Notes under the pieces: model-generated
Seen by the model: the letters and a program-made list of their open reading frames with translations, nothing else
What the model was told of the DNA's origin: nothing
Database searches by the model: none
Assembly (NCBI GenBank): GCA_015499995.1
Contig: JADNRV010000087.1
Span: forward strand, 62,001-126,000
Length of the DNA: 64,000 bases
Direction: 5' to 3'
Source: Flammula alnicola
Lineage: Eukaryota > Basidiomycota > Agaricomycetes > Agaricales > Strophariaceae
In this document: positions 1-11,700 of the stretch, in pieces
Layout of the letters: each line of letters starts with the position of its first letter
How positions within the stretch are numbered: position 1 is the first letter of the stretch
Position numbers and translations under genes: made by a program

Positions 1-87
1 CGACCCGACTGTGCGCCTTCCTTTTCCTTTGAGAGAATTACCGTTAACGTGGCCTCTATTGTAGATTTTCGAACGTTCCATTGCTAG

Positions 88-3000
88 GATGGAAGGTCTC
101 GCTCGTCTTCTTGTCTTGGAGAAATTGGCAGACGATGGAATGCGCACGGCTTTCCTCCAAGGCAGACGGAACCTCCGCGGGCGGCCCGATACAAACAATG
201 GTCATTACAGGCGCAATAAGCGAAAGTATAAAGGCGACCTCAAAGCCGAGACCGGAATGGGGATCGAGATGAACGATTACGATGTCGCGTCTCTTCATAT
301 CCCATATGGTCCTGGTTGGGATGCTCGTAGGATCGATAAGCTGGTCTATCAAACGGTATGTACCATTGCCATGCATATTTTTACGTCGTCCTGACAGTCT
401 TCTCTGATTTTAGGATCTTGGAATGAACTGTAAGCACCTCGCAGATATCTATGGATGATTACTGACCGCATATGACAGCCACCTTTAACCCGAAGAATAA
501 GGGACGTCGTCTCCATCGTCATCCTGCATTCTTCGGTACTATAGATGAGTGCTTGGAAGATTGTTGCGAGGTAAATCGACAAATATATGCGTCTTCCATC
601 CCACTTATTCGATGACAGAATTGCCCGCAACCCATCGACGACGACGAAGTGGCATTGCAAAAGGAAGAGGATGAAATTTATATCAGCGGACGCATTAAGT
701 ACGTTGTTCATGCTTTCTCCTCCTCTTTAAAATTTTAAAGAATAATTTAATTTTCTTCCCGCATAGATTCATCGAGGAGAACCCCGGCCGCCAAAGCATC
801 ACAGGCAGCTTCAACCCCATTGATGTCGGAGAATGGAGCGACCAAGTCTACATCAAACCCACCCAACAGCTCTTCACTGCCATTGCTGCACATAACAGGG
901 CCACAGTGCAGAAATTACTCCAAGAAGGTATCGAAGTCAACCAACGCGACTTCGTTGGGCGCACGACTCTTCACGTTGCTATTTTCGCCAAGGCTGCTGA
1001 TATTGCATGTGATCTGATCGATGGTGGTGCGAGGATTAGTGCAAGGCTCGCTGATGGTAGAGCTCCTTTGCATCTGGCCGCGCAGTATGATCAAGTTACT
1101 GTCATCAAGAAGTTGGTTGAGCAGAATGCGAAGAACATTGCGGAAGCGAAGAAGAATGAGTTGGATGGTGAGGACGACGACGAGAAGATGGATACGAAGG
1201 ATGCGACTGGACGTCCTTCATCTGAAGATGATTGGAGCTCTCATGATGACGAGGATGTCGTGATGTCAGACGCTGATGCCGACGATGAGGGCTCGGACGA
1301 AGGCAACTCGGACGACGACGACGCAAATCCAGGAAAACCCAAGAAAGCCGGCGATCCTGCTTCATCCCAAGAGAAAGCCGAAGATGCTTGTGAAATTCCC
1401 GAAGAAGATGATCAACCTGATATCATCGACATCGACGCACTCGACTGGGACTTTGGCTTCTCTGCCGTCGCTTACGCCGTTCTTTATGCCTCTCTTCCCA
1501 CTTTCAACGCACTCGTCGAAGCTGGCGCGGATCCCAAGCTCCCTACGAAGCACACTACCTTCAATCTCCCTCTGCATCCCTTGACCCTCACCATCCTCAG
1601 AGAAGACGAAGACGAAGCTTGCAAAGTCGCGGAACGGCTCCTCCAACTGCCCTCGGTGTCCTCGTCCACAGCGAACGACCAGATGCGCACCATTTTCCAC
1701 TCTGCGGTTACCGCTGGCCGGACAAAGCTTGTCGAAACAATGCTGCGCTGCGACCCCCATGCAAGCGCTGCGATCAACTTCCCTGCCGTGCAATACCAGA
1801 ATGTAACCTTCCCTGTGGTAACTGCTATTAGCAAGAGACATTTCGGAGTCCTTGGAGTTATGCTTGCGTATGGTGCCAAATTGGAATTGGCGGAAGAAGA
1901 TGTAACCAACGCTCTAGATGCTGCGTGAGTCGATATCCTGCCTTACGTTTGTTTATGTCCTAGAACTCTAACCTTGCTTTTGCCTTGACATCTGGAATAG
2001 TACACCTGAGGTTAAGAGACAAGCATCTTCCTATGGAGCAGTCAAGAACTACCTTCATCTTGCATACCAACCCCTCGAGGTCTCCATGCGTCAAGGCGAT
2101 GACATCGCCAAGCTTCTCATTGCGCTAGGAGCGACTACCGACTTCGGCTTGAAGCGTGTCCTAAACCCATATTCTAATGTGACCGAGCGTCGTACGCTGA
2201 AGGACTGGGTCGATTTCGCTGTACTACAGCTTGCAGACAAGATTGCATGGAAGAAGGCAGAGGCCAACGTGGCTGCGTCCATGGACACGGCAACTGGTGC
2301 CAAATCCGAAGACGAAGCGAAGCCAGCAGTCAAGTCCGGGTGGCAGACGTTCTATGAGCAGTACTACGACACTCTCACAGTCAGCGAAGCTGACGCTGCA
2401 AAGACAGCGGAAGAGGCCAAAGAAAAGGCGACACAGCAACGGAAGGAGGAGCTCCAGCGCCTCGCCGACCTCAAAGCGTTCCTCGTTGAAATTCAAACAA
2501 CCCTCACTGCTCACAACGCTAAAACATGGAAAGAAGTTTATCCCTCTGTTGAGTCCGAGGCTGTGGCCACAACAAAGAGTGAAGATCACAAGAAAATGAT
2601 TCTTCAGCCATCCAAGGTCAAGGTCGAAGAACAGTACAGTTATGTGTACTTAACGAAGTCATATCAACGCCAGAACGTTCCACAACACCTGACCGAGAGA
2701 TATGATGAACTATATGAAGCGTGTTATGCCGGGGACAACGACAAAATTCAGAGGTTGTGCTTGCCCATCGAGGGTCAGAGCGCGATTGTTGCTCTAGGTG
2801 TTCCATTGCCCTTGAACATCTCAGTCAGGATGGTAGATCGGTCAATGTCACTATACGATCAAAACGGCGAGCTAGCTTTTATGCCTGGCAAATCGCTATT
2901 GCTGATCCATTTTACTTTGCGCAAATAGGTTATACGCCTCTGTTCGCTGCCATTAGTGGTCGTCGCTGGTCAACAGCAAAGCTTATCTTAGCAATTGCAA

Positions 3001-5318
3001 CGGCGCAGTATGAACCAGAAGATGATAGCGATCAAATTGAATTCAAGGTCGATGTAGACATGGGTGAGTCTTCGACTAATTAAAATTTTTCTTTTTGTGG
3101 AAATATTAAAATTAATTCGTTCAACATAGATGATGATGACGGTTCCGATAACGACAGCTGCGCTTCTGACGATTCGGAAATTACAGTTGAGCGGCAGCAA
3201 ATTAAGTTCGTCGACATTGCCACTAGACCGTCAGCTGTGAAATCCGAAGTCCATCCGAAGAAGATGCTGGAAGGCACTAATGTACGCTGGTGCAAGCCAT
3301 TCTCCTCCACCTTGGTTGGTCCCCAACAAGGTTACGCAAATCCTTTGAGAAAAGCAGTAGTCGACAACGACCTCGAGGCATTCGTTCACATCGCCAATCT
3401 CTATCAATCGTTACCCCAACCACTGGAACTCGGAAGCGATCTTTTACCAGTTATAATGGAACAGGACCAGCCTGACATATTGGACGAATATATCAGACGT
3501 ACGGGAGCTGGCGTGGATGTCGATGGTGCCAGAAAGGTGGCTGGGCTGAAAGAGGGAGAGGGAGAGTTACCTGTCGCCACGAATGACGAAAACAAGATGT
3601 ATCTGGGTCTGAACGTTCATGGGAAGAAACGCATGGATTTAGCAAAGAAGAATGACCCCAACGCGACATACGACGATGGGGACAGCGCTGTGCACCCCTT
3701 GGTCTGGCAGGCGGCACTCGGAAAGGCCAAAAGTATAATCACTTACCTTGCGTCTGACCGCCCTCTTGCCGCATACAAGTTCTACGCATCCACCCACTCC
3801 GATGCTAAAGCTATCTGGTTTAGACGCATGCTTGGGGTGAAAGGCTCCGGGAAGACGGAGAGTGATCTGGAGAAGCAATTGTCGTTATGGTTGGGTTGGA
3901 TTATAAGCCCGCTGGGAGAGTCACCACTTACTGCTGCAATCCTCGGTAACGACGTGGACATTGTCAAACTTCTCGCAAAGTTGCAGCCTAATTTGATCGC
4001 TCAGGCTTTGCAGACCAAGTACGTGGCATTTCCTACAGCATGAACTTCATTTCTGACATTGATTCAAACCTCAAAGGATCAAGTTCGTCGGAGTGAATCC
4101 TCTTACCCTGGCAGTACGCAAGCAATGTGATATCAAGATTATTGATTACCTCCTATCGAGGAAAGTATCCGCCACGGAGCGAACATTAAACGACGGGTAT
4201 GTTATTCATTGATCTGCTCTTCATTTTTCAACTTAAAAATAAAATAACCTAGATGGAATATCTATCACCAGATCTGCGAACTGAATAACGGTGACTTGCT
4301 GGAACATCTGCTGCGCAAGCTGCCAAAGGATGTAAATGAGGTGTTATTGACCCAACAGTCGAAGACCCGTCTCAATACGGTGATTTATATTTCTGTCTTT
4401 AAACATTAGAATCTAACAAGAAGTTCTCATCGCCTTCAGCCGCTCCATGTTGCAGTGAAGAAAAGCGCGATACGTCCTGTCAAGATTCTTCTCGAACACA
4501 ACCGATCCACGCTGCTCGTCCGAGACGTCGATGGGCAGACACCGCTTCATTGCTCCGTCAAAAGCTCGTACACGGAAATCACGAAGCAGCTTCTGGCCGC
4601 ATCGCCTCCACAGGCCATATACATGGAGAACTGCGTCGGCATTACTCCACTGGAGACCGCTGCACTCGCGGAGCTCAGAAACCGCTTGCACCTATACAAC
4701 ACTTCCCCCGACAATTATTATAGTGGATCCGAAGAGATCATTCCAAGCAGCCCCGACATTTTAGGCAACCCTGTGAGCCTGTATTTGGCCAATGCGGACA
4801 AGATTGTAGAGATGCTTGACGTCCTCAAAGACAGCCAGGGAAAGTACAAGGCGAAAGTCATGGCGGCGATAACGAAGTGGGCTACAGACAGGGAGAAGAA
4901 GTTGCAGGTGTTGAAGAAGAGAGACCAAAAGGCGAAGGAGGAAGCGGAGGAGCGCAAGAAGAAGGAGGAACCTCCTGCAAAGCCAGTCAACCCGACAGAC
5001 ACGGCCGACGTGCGCACTGTGTGGACCCTCCTCCAGGAAGCGTGCAAGGCCCATGCAACCTCAGCCGAGCATCGCCAACTCATCCACCTTTTCGAAGTGC
5101 AGCAATCTGTCGGCGCCACGCTTGCCAGTGTCCGCGGCGAGGAAGCAAAGGAAGAGTACTACGCAAACCCATCGCACAACCGCTATCGCTCGCGCAGACA
5201 GATGAGACGTCGTCATCAAGTTGAAGGAGAGTTGGAGGAAGAGGAGGACGAGGACAGGAAGGAGAGGCGCATGAGCATGGTATTCCCGTATTTGCGCAAC
5301 GGCGCCGATACCCATTGA
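88..5318 (+). CDS. Large ankyrin-repeat protein, 5' partial, 11 exons
   Basis: I read the exons as <88-355, 414-429, 479-570, 619-698, 767-1924, 2001-about 2797, about 2929-3063, 3130-4018, 4077-4196, 4253-4379 and 4440-5318, giving roughly 1500 residues. Position 88 directly follows an AG, so the true start may lie upstream, although an ATG sits at 89. Ankyrin units are visible as GRTTLHVAIF, GRAPLHLAAQY, GYTPLFAAISG, GVNPLTLAVRK, GQTPLHCSVKS and GITPLETAAL. A strongly acidic stretch (about 1150-1400) separates the first repeats from the rest, and the C-terminus has a Lys/Glu-rich, probably helical tail. Ankyrin repeats bind other proteins, and no catalytic domain is visible, so the function is unknown. 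All introns keep phase except the one near 2.8-2.93 kb, whose donor I could not settle. The gene is real (high confidence), but its start and that intron are not fixed. Confidence 0.8.
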
Positions 5319-5904
5319 GCGACCCGAAGGAGTTCGGATTTTGGTTAGAACGTAACGCACTTATATGATTATCTCAGACTGTTCTTACATGAATGATGAC
5401 CGATGTCGAAGGTCCTTGTGTGTAAATGTAAATTGAATCAAGTTTTCTTGTGTATCGAACAGATAGCAGCCTAGATAAGTGACAACGAATCCGTAGGACT
5501 GCAAGTCGAGCCTCATCGATTATTACAGATTTTATTGTGTTATCCGGACCTGGCCGGAAGATTATCTCGGTTGAGTTTCGTAGCCCTTCACCAGTCAACT
5601 TTGGCTGCGAAGTTTTTCATTAAGTATATAATTACTCCCTTTGAAGGGCAAAGATTGTCTACCATTGGTGGGGTATTAGATTGAATTGTCAATACACATA
5701 GCATGAAACGCCCCACTCAAGCATGTCAACTGAATTGGGCTTCAGCTTATCACCTCGTCTGTAATAACTCGTAAAAGATATACCCATCCAGAGATGGCGC
5801 CTGCAAGATAGGACGAGATACGGGAGAGTTAATGCGCGAAATATGGCGATGAGAACGAGAGTGACTGACGGCGCCCGATGGATCTGTGTCCAATACATTC
5901 AATT
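5319..5904. other. Intergenic, convergent 3' ends
   Basis: This lies between the stop of the ankyrin gene and the stop of the nuclear-pore-like gene on the other strand. It is AT-rich and holds no ORF that looks like a gene. It probably contains the two 3' UTRs. Confidence 0.6.
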
Positions 5905-6810
5905 TCAATCTTCTAGTGTCTCGTCCGGAATAATTCTTGAAAGATATGACCCGTCCAGGGCTCCTGTAGGAGAAAAAGGAGTCCGGGTATATTATTGCCT
6001 GAACACCCGAAAAAAAGGAGTGACTTACGGCCTACATCTGAGGAAGAATGCTTGCCCCGGTACGCAGAAATAACTGGACTAGGCGTCGAAAGAAATTCGG
6101 ACGTAGATGACGCCTGGGTATTTGTTGAAGAAGACGGAGGCACTGTGTAATGCAGCACCCGCGAAGGCGTGGATACGGGCGATTGGGCGTAGGGTGCTGA
6201 GGAAGATGAGAGGCTGATTGAAGCAGAAGTGAGAGATGTAGAGGCTGATGGAGAAAATGCAAAGGGTTTTTGCGGTTGAGGGCTTGTCTAAATAAAGGAG
6301 GATGGAGTTAATTGCACCTTCGCCGACGAGCATTATGAAAAATTACGGACGTGGGGTGATAGAACTTTGAATGCTCGTTTGGGCGTTGCTAGAGATGCTG
6401 TTGGTATCTTGGGTTTCGCAGGAGATGTCACTGGGGGAAGTGGCGCGCGGGGGTACTTGATGGCATACGCAGCTTCGAGGATGTTGCATCCTACTAGAAG
6501 CACAATGGAGATTTCTAGTCGACAGAAAGGTCAAGAACTCAGTTCCAAAACCGACGCAGCAAGCTCAGAGTTACTTACCTGCAATACAGAACCACTCCCA
6601 AAACCATTCAGTGGACCAAGTCTCATGATAAGTGAATTTCAGGATCCTTCTCGACGCCGAAGGCACAGAGGGTATTGGCAAAAGGTACGACAATATCAGC
6701 GTCGTGACTAGGCATAGTGCATTAAATCGGAGTCGTTGAACAGCTTCCGCTTTGTGGGGCTTGAGGTGGTTCGCCACTCTGGATATCAAGGAGACTTGTT
6801 TGGGTGGCAT
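5905..6810 (-). CDS. Putative nuclear pore membrane component (Pom34/NPCC-like), 4 exons
   Basis: Exons on the minus strand are 6810-6579, 6490-6351, 6287-6029 and 5963-5905. Phases agree throughout and give 229 residues from MPPKQVSLIS to RIIPDETLED. Two hydrophobic segments (LCLVTTLILSYLLPIP and WFWEWFCIAGCNILEAAYAI) lie in the first half. They are followed by the basic motif TPKRAFKVLSP, a long Ser/Thr/Pro-rich tail and a conserved-looking end, GRALDGSYLSRI. Two helices followed by a KRAF.VLSP motif and a Ser/Pro tail match my memory of the fungal NPCC (Pom34) family, a small membrane protein of the nuclear pore ring. That assignment is from memory, not a search. The first Met of the longer reading frame (6945) is upstream of this start, but the proposed ATG begins the compact protein and follows a pyrimidine-rich leader. 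Confidence 0.6.
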
Positions 6811-7092
6811 ATCAAAGTTTTGATATATGTAAGAATATGGTTCTGATATAAGACCGTTCAACAATAAATCGGGGAATATGCTCGAGAACGTTGAAGACGC
6901 CTGTGGTGGTGGTTGACAAGAAAAAGAAAGTGCACGTGCCAGCAAACGCGAGCGCGTCGTGTCGCGTCGGTCTTTTTAGTACACCTGAATTCAATTTCAA
7001 TGCTCGAGATGACTATTAACTATTTTACAGCAAATTGGATAGGTTCCTAATATTTTCTGATATACGACACAAATCGCATCAGAGCGTCGTTT
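6811..7092. other. Intergenic
   Basis: Upstream region of the nuclear-pore-like gene and downstream region of the VHS-like ORF. I see no gene here. Confidence 0.5.
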
Positions 7093-7531
7093 CTACAGAT
7101 ATGTACGCGCCTTGGGCGGCTCCCCCTCAAGTGCATCATTCCACTCGTATATGAGGCGGAGGATTTTTCCCCTGACAACGTGGTGGACAGTTGGCGCTTC
7201 CAGCATGGCGATGAGCGTATCCATGAGCTCGCGAGAGGGCATTTCGTCCTGAGGAAACAAATTGCCGCAATACTTTGAGAAGTTATATGCATACTATGAA
7301 CATTCAAGTTGACAACGTGGCCTTGTCAATTTCTCAAGGAACTGGATTACTCTTAGCCCCTCCAGTTGGACATTAGGATTCTCGTCATTCAGTAGACGCC
7401 TAAGAGCACGCATGCCTTTCTCCACAGCGACCAGGTGGTGTTGATTTCCTATTTAAAGTTCAGAGCAGTAGCGTTGAACATTACAGTCGAGGCTTACCGA
7501 TAGCTTCATTAGTCTGAGAGATTCCCGACAT
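7093..7531 (-). CDS. Small VHS/ENTH-like helical protein (tentative)
   Basis: The proposed exons are 7531-7498 (MSGISQTNEAI), 7448 to about 7317, and about 7250-7093, ending ...PPKARTYL. The visible pieces EKGMRALRRLLNDENPNVQL, EGLRVIQFLEKL and VRGKILRLIYEWNDAL resemble helices 3-8 of VHS domains, the family of Lsb5, GGA and Vps27 that act in endosomal sorting. The total is only about 110-120 residues, shorter than a full VHS domain of about 140. The second intron has no clean phase-consistent donor in my reading. This may be a truncated or decaying copy, or may use exons I missed upstream, where minus-strand coding-like sequence continues near 7580-7690. The call rests on pattern resemblance only. 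Confidence 0.35.
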
Positions 7532-8760
7532 CTTTCGCCCTAGGATGGATATCGATGACGAACGAAAGGGTTTCGACTAAGATGAAGGATCATTTACAGC
7601 ATCACTGCGAAAATAGTTCTGGTTTTACGCTCAATTGAATCCAGTCCACGTAAGAACTCGACAGACTGTATGGCGGCGACGGCGAGATGCATTATGCGCC
7701 CTCTGGACACGCACTAGCAACCCATGTCGTCGTGTATAAGTCTGGTCCTAAGATCTGAACTTCGGTTGGGGTTTAAATTTCAATCATCCAGCCGATTACA
7801 TTCATTGGAAAATACGGAATCCATGCATCGCTGACAGGTTCCAGACGGAAAGAGATGAAGTTTTTCACGAAATTCACTGCAGCAAGAAAAAAAGAGGACC
7901 TGATATTTATATCAGCATTCATGCATGAAGAACAGGGGACAAAAGGGATCAGAAGGGGGTGCCCGAAAAATTGAGCTGTGGCGGGCATTTTCGGCAGAGA
8001 AGTACGAAGACCGTCGTGATAAAACATCATTCGAAGATCGCAAAAAAAGGTACTCACATGAGGATAAGCTACACCAAGTTCTGGGGATCGTTAAAAAAAT
8101 TCAATATCATCAGAAGGTATCACCAGAACTTGATCTGAAAAGATGAAAAGTTAGAATATGAAACGAAGGACGCGCAGAAGAGCAAGATCAGAATATTTCG
8201 AAAAATACAGCCTTGGATTTGTCGTCAAATGTACTCTCCGAAGAGAACACATCAGGCGGTAACTCCATAGTATCATCCGAAAAAGAGAAAGAAAAGAAAC
8301 TCACCCCCACAAGACCAAAAACCGCGTCATCTAGTGGTCGAACGAGGACAGGCATGAAAGAGGTCGACCCCGGTTCAACGGCGAGGGTTCTTGACCATCG
8401 AAGCTTGAAGGATGAAATTTATTCGAACCGCACCGAGTTATATACGTCTCAAATAGTATTAATTACGTAATATAAATTATATTACATAAGTATTGAAGAC
8501 CGTGTCGGCGCGCGGAGGTTCTTCAATTCACAGCTTGCCCAGGACTGTTGCCTACCACCAACAGCCCGCGCTGAAATCCGCCAGGCAGCCCCCATTGGCC
8601 AAGCCTCACCTCAAAGACGACATAGGCTAAAAATCACGGCCAATAATTAGCCTCGAATATCACCAACTTCCGACATTCCTTCAATAGTAACGGAGCGGGC
8701 ACTTCGTGGCCTATCTGGCACTTCCCTCACTCTCATTTCCACCTTTTATAATTTCCAGTC
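7532..8760. other. Gene-poor stretch and promoter of the Tea4-like gene
   Basis: About 1.2 kb with short ORFs only and no recognisable protein. A minus-strand open stretch near 7580-7690 could belong to the VHS-like gene. The last 120 bases contain a CTTTTATAATTT element at about 8743 that could act as a TATA-like signal for the gene starting at 8761. Confidence 0.4.
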
Positions 8761-11700
8761 ATGAGCGTCGACACACGGAGGGTACACCGTCAGGATACCT
8801 TCGATTTACGCGAACAAATACATGCGGAGGACAGCCAGCACCTCCAGGCGCATGCCGATGCAGCTATGAACTACGGAACCGACGACGAAGAACATTCGGT
8901 ACTCGAAGAAGATTCGGAAGCTGAAGAGGGCGAAGATTTTATTGACGAAGATGGCTCCTCGACGCTCTCGATACCCAATGAATCTATCGACTTCGACATG
9001 GTGTACGCACTACACAGTTTTGCAGCTACGGTTGAAGGCCAAGCAAATGTTGTCAAGGGGGACAGTCTATATCTCATGGACGATAGTAACAGCTACTGGT
9101 GGCTAGTTAGAGTCCTCAAAACCCAAGAGGTTGGGTATATCCCTGCTGAGAACATCGAAACGCCTTTTGAACGCCTTGCGCGTTTGAACAAGCATCGTAA
9201 CGTTGATGTAAGTCCTCATATATCTCTTCGTTTTTATTACTCCGAATTTAATTTCTCCTGCAGCTCGCTTTGGCTACACAAGCAGAACAGCAAGAAAGCC
9301 TTTTGGCGGCCCAAGATCGCGTTCGCAACAACGTCTCGTTTGGCAATGGTCCGAGTCCCTCACCAGATCCCAACTGTAATGGTGGCGGCAACAATAGAAG
9401 GAGTATACATTTCAACTCTGTTCGCTCTCATCATCGCTATATTCCACCCCTTCGCGATGGAGAAGTTGAAGACGAAGACGATGAATGGGACGTTGAAGGG
9501 TTTGAAGACGAAGACATGGACCTCGCCGCGGAGCAGATGTATATGCAAAGCATGGACGAAGACGACCTTGCTTCTGCAATGGACCCCGATGATGGTATGC
9601 AATGGGATGACAGTGCGGCCGACATGCAAAGACAGTTACAGGCTGGCCAAGGCGCACCAATCCCCGATGCCTTGCAGCCCGGCTCCATCCGCGAGCATCA
9701 AGAACAGCTGAGGCTTCGCGCGTACCAGCAGGAACAATTACAGCAACACGAAGAGATGCTGGCCCAAGAACGTCAACTACAGCAGCAGCAGCAGGTGCAG
9801 GCGCAACAACCACAACAACCCCAACAACAAGCGCCTTCGCAACAACCAGCCCCACAACCAACCAATCTAATGCAGGTAGAAGGTCAGCAGAAGCAGCAGC
9901 AACAGCCCCAAATCACCCAGCAGCAGCAACAGCAAGATCTTCGGGCTTCTCCTTCTCGAGAGAAACTTACTCAGGACGTATCCTCCACTCAAGGTCCACG
10001 ACGTATTGACCCCGCAGAGGCAACTGAGACCCGTAAGATGACGGTCACCCCCACCATTGCCCGTGAATACGACGACCGCACACCTGGTCAGCCATACTTG
10101 CCTAGCATCATCGTTGAAGAGGAGCGTTCGAAGAGGATCCGCGACGAGGATGAATCGGATGAATCGATGAAGAAGAAGTTGAAAGGCAAAGAGAAAATGG
10201 CGCCCCCCGTCAGCTCGGCTACTTACAACAAACAATCTCCAGCCAAGTTGCGCAAGGAGCCGTCCTCCAAGGGAGACACTGACGATGAAGGAAAGGACAA
10301 GAAGAAAAAGAGCTCCATGTTCGGAGTCTTGTTCGGACGCGGAAAGAAGGAGAAAGAGAAAGTCAAAGACCGCAGTGCATCCATTGGTTCACAGGAGAGC
10401 AACGAATACGTTGGCAGAAGTTCGGAGGAGTCGAGCCGTTCTGGCCACAGGCCTCCTATGGACGGCACTACGTCACCCACCACTAGCACTGCTCAACAGC
10501 AGCAACAGGCGATTAGCCTCAGGAATGCCGTTTCCGATATGCGGGCTGCCTCTCAGGTTGAACAAGCGACGCCTTCTACTCCGGAGCGTTCCACGACACC
10601 TCAAGTATCGGAGCATGCTAGTCAACTTCGTGAGCGAGATCAACAACAACGCGATTTATATAAACAGTATCTTAATCGTTCTCCTTCTTCACCTCCAGAA
10701 GCTCAGCCTTCGTATGGCTTGCAGTCGGCTTCCTCCGTCATGCTCAGCTCTCCATCGTCCAACTCCGCGCTGGGTCCGCCATCCGCAAGACCCCGTCCAG
10801 GGTCTTTGATTCTGACAAGCCCCTCTGCCAACGACGGGCAAGCCAACTTGAGCGTCATCCGGGTCTTCGCTGGAAAGAATTTGCAAACGGAAGCTACGTT
10901 CAAGACGGTGCTCTTGAATGCTTCTACTACTGCATCCGACCTTGTCAGACAGGCCATTCAGCGATTCAGACTGCCATCTGGCGAAGATGAGGGCGATTAT
11001 TACCTGACCGTCAAACAGGTCGAGGGCGGAGGTTCTGCTGTATTGCAGCCTACCGAGAATCCTCTCGTCGTTTTCGAGACTTTAGTCGTCGAAGCCATGG
11101 AGTTGCCGAAGGTCAAGAGGAGCAGCGTTGGCAGTATCAGCTCCGTTTCGAGCAACCTCTCCATGCACCCTGCAATCAAGAAATTATCCATGAACGATTT
11201 CACGGATGACTCTGCCGTCAAGTTCTACCTTAATCGCAGAGGTGATAATGGCGCGGACGACAGCTTGAATGGCCACGAAGGCGACGAGACCCTGACTGCT
11301 GACACCTCGCACGGCGAGTCTGAGGCCCAAGCTCCCAAGTCGCAGTTCCTTTCCGTCTTAACTGCAGGAGCCAACGTCACCCCTGAACGATTCACATCGC
11401 CTTCCATTCGCTTCGCCCTCCAACTTGTCATTTATGCTGAGGACCTTCCAGAAGACATGCAATTCCATCCTCAGACAGAGGCTATTGTTTTCAAGAACTC
11501 TCTCACCGACCCTCATGTACCTTTTGTTGTGTCGCCTGTTCTGAGACGCAAGATCTTCATGTTCCCGAAGAATGTTACTGTTGCAGAAGTTACCGAGACC
11601 GGGCTGGAACGGTTTGGCATTCAGGATGGTGTTATCGATGGCGGCGATGAAGTGGAGGACAAGACGACCAAACGACGAAGCGGAGTTCGCGTTCGATATG

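Noticed and set aside
1105..1841. ORFs overlapping the ankyrin exon on the minus strand and in other frames
   Set aside because: Low-complexity products of the acidic coding tract, better explained by the ankyrin frame.
7925..8470. Charged plus-strand ORFs (73 and 85 residues)
   Set aside because: Lys/Glu-rich composition from A-rich DNA, with no splice-consistent partner and no motif.
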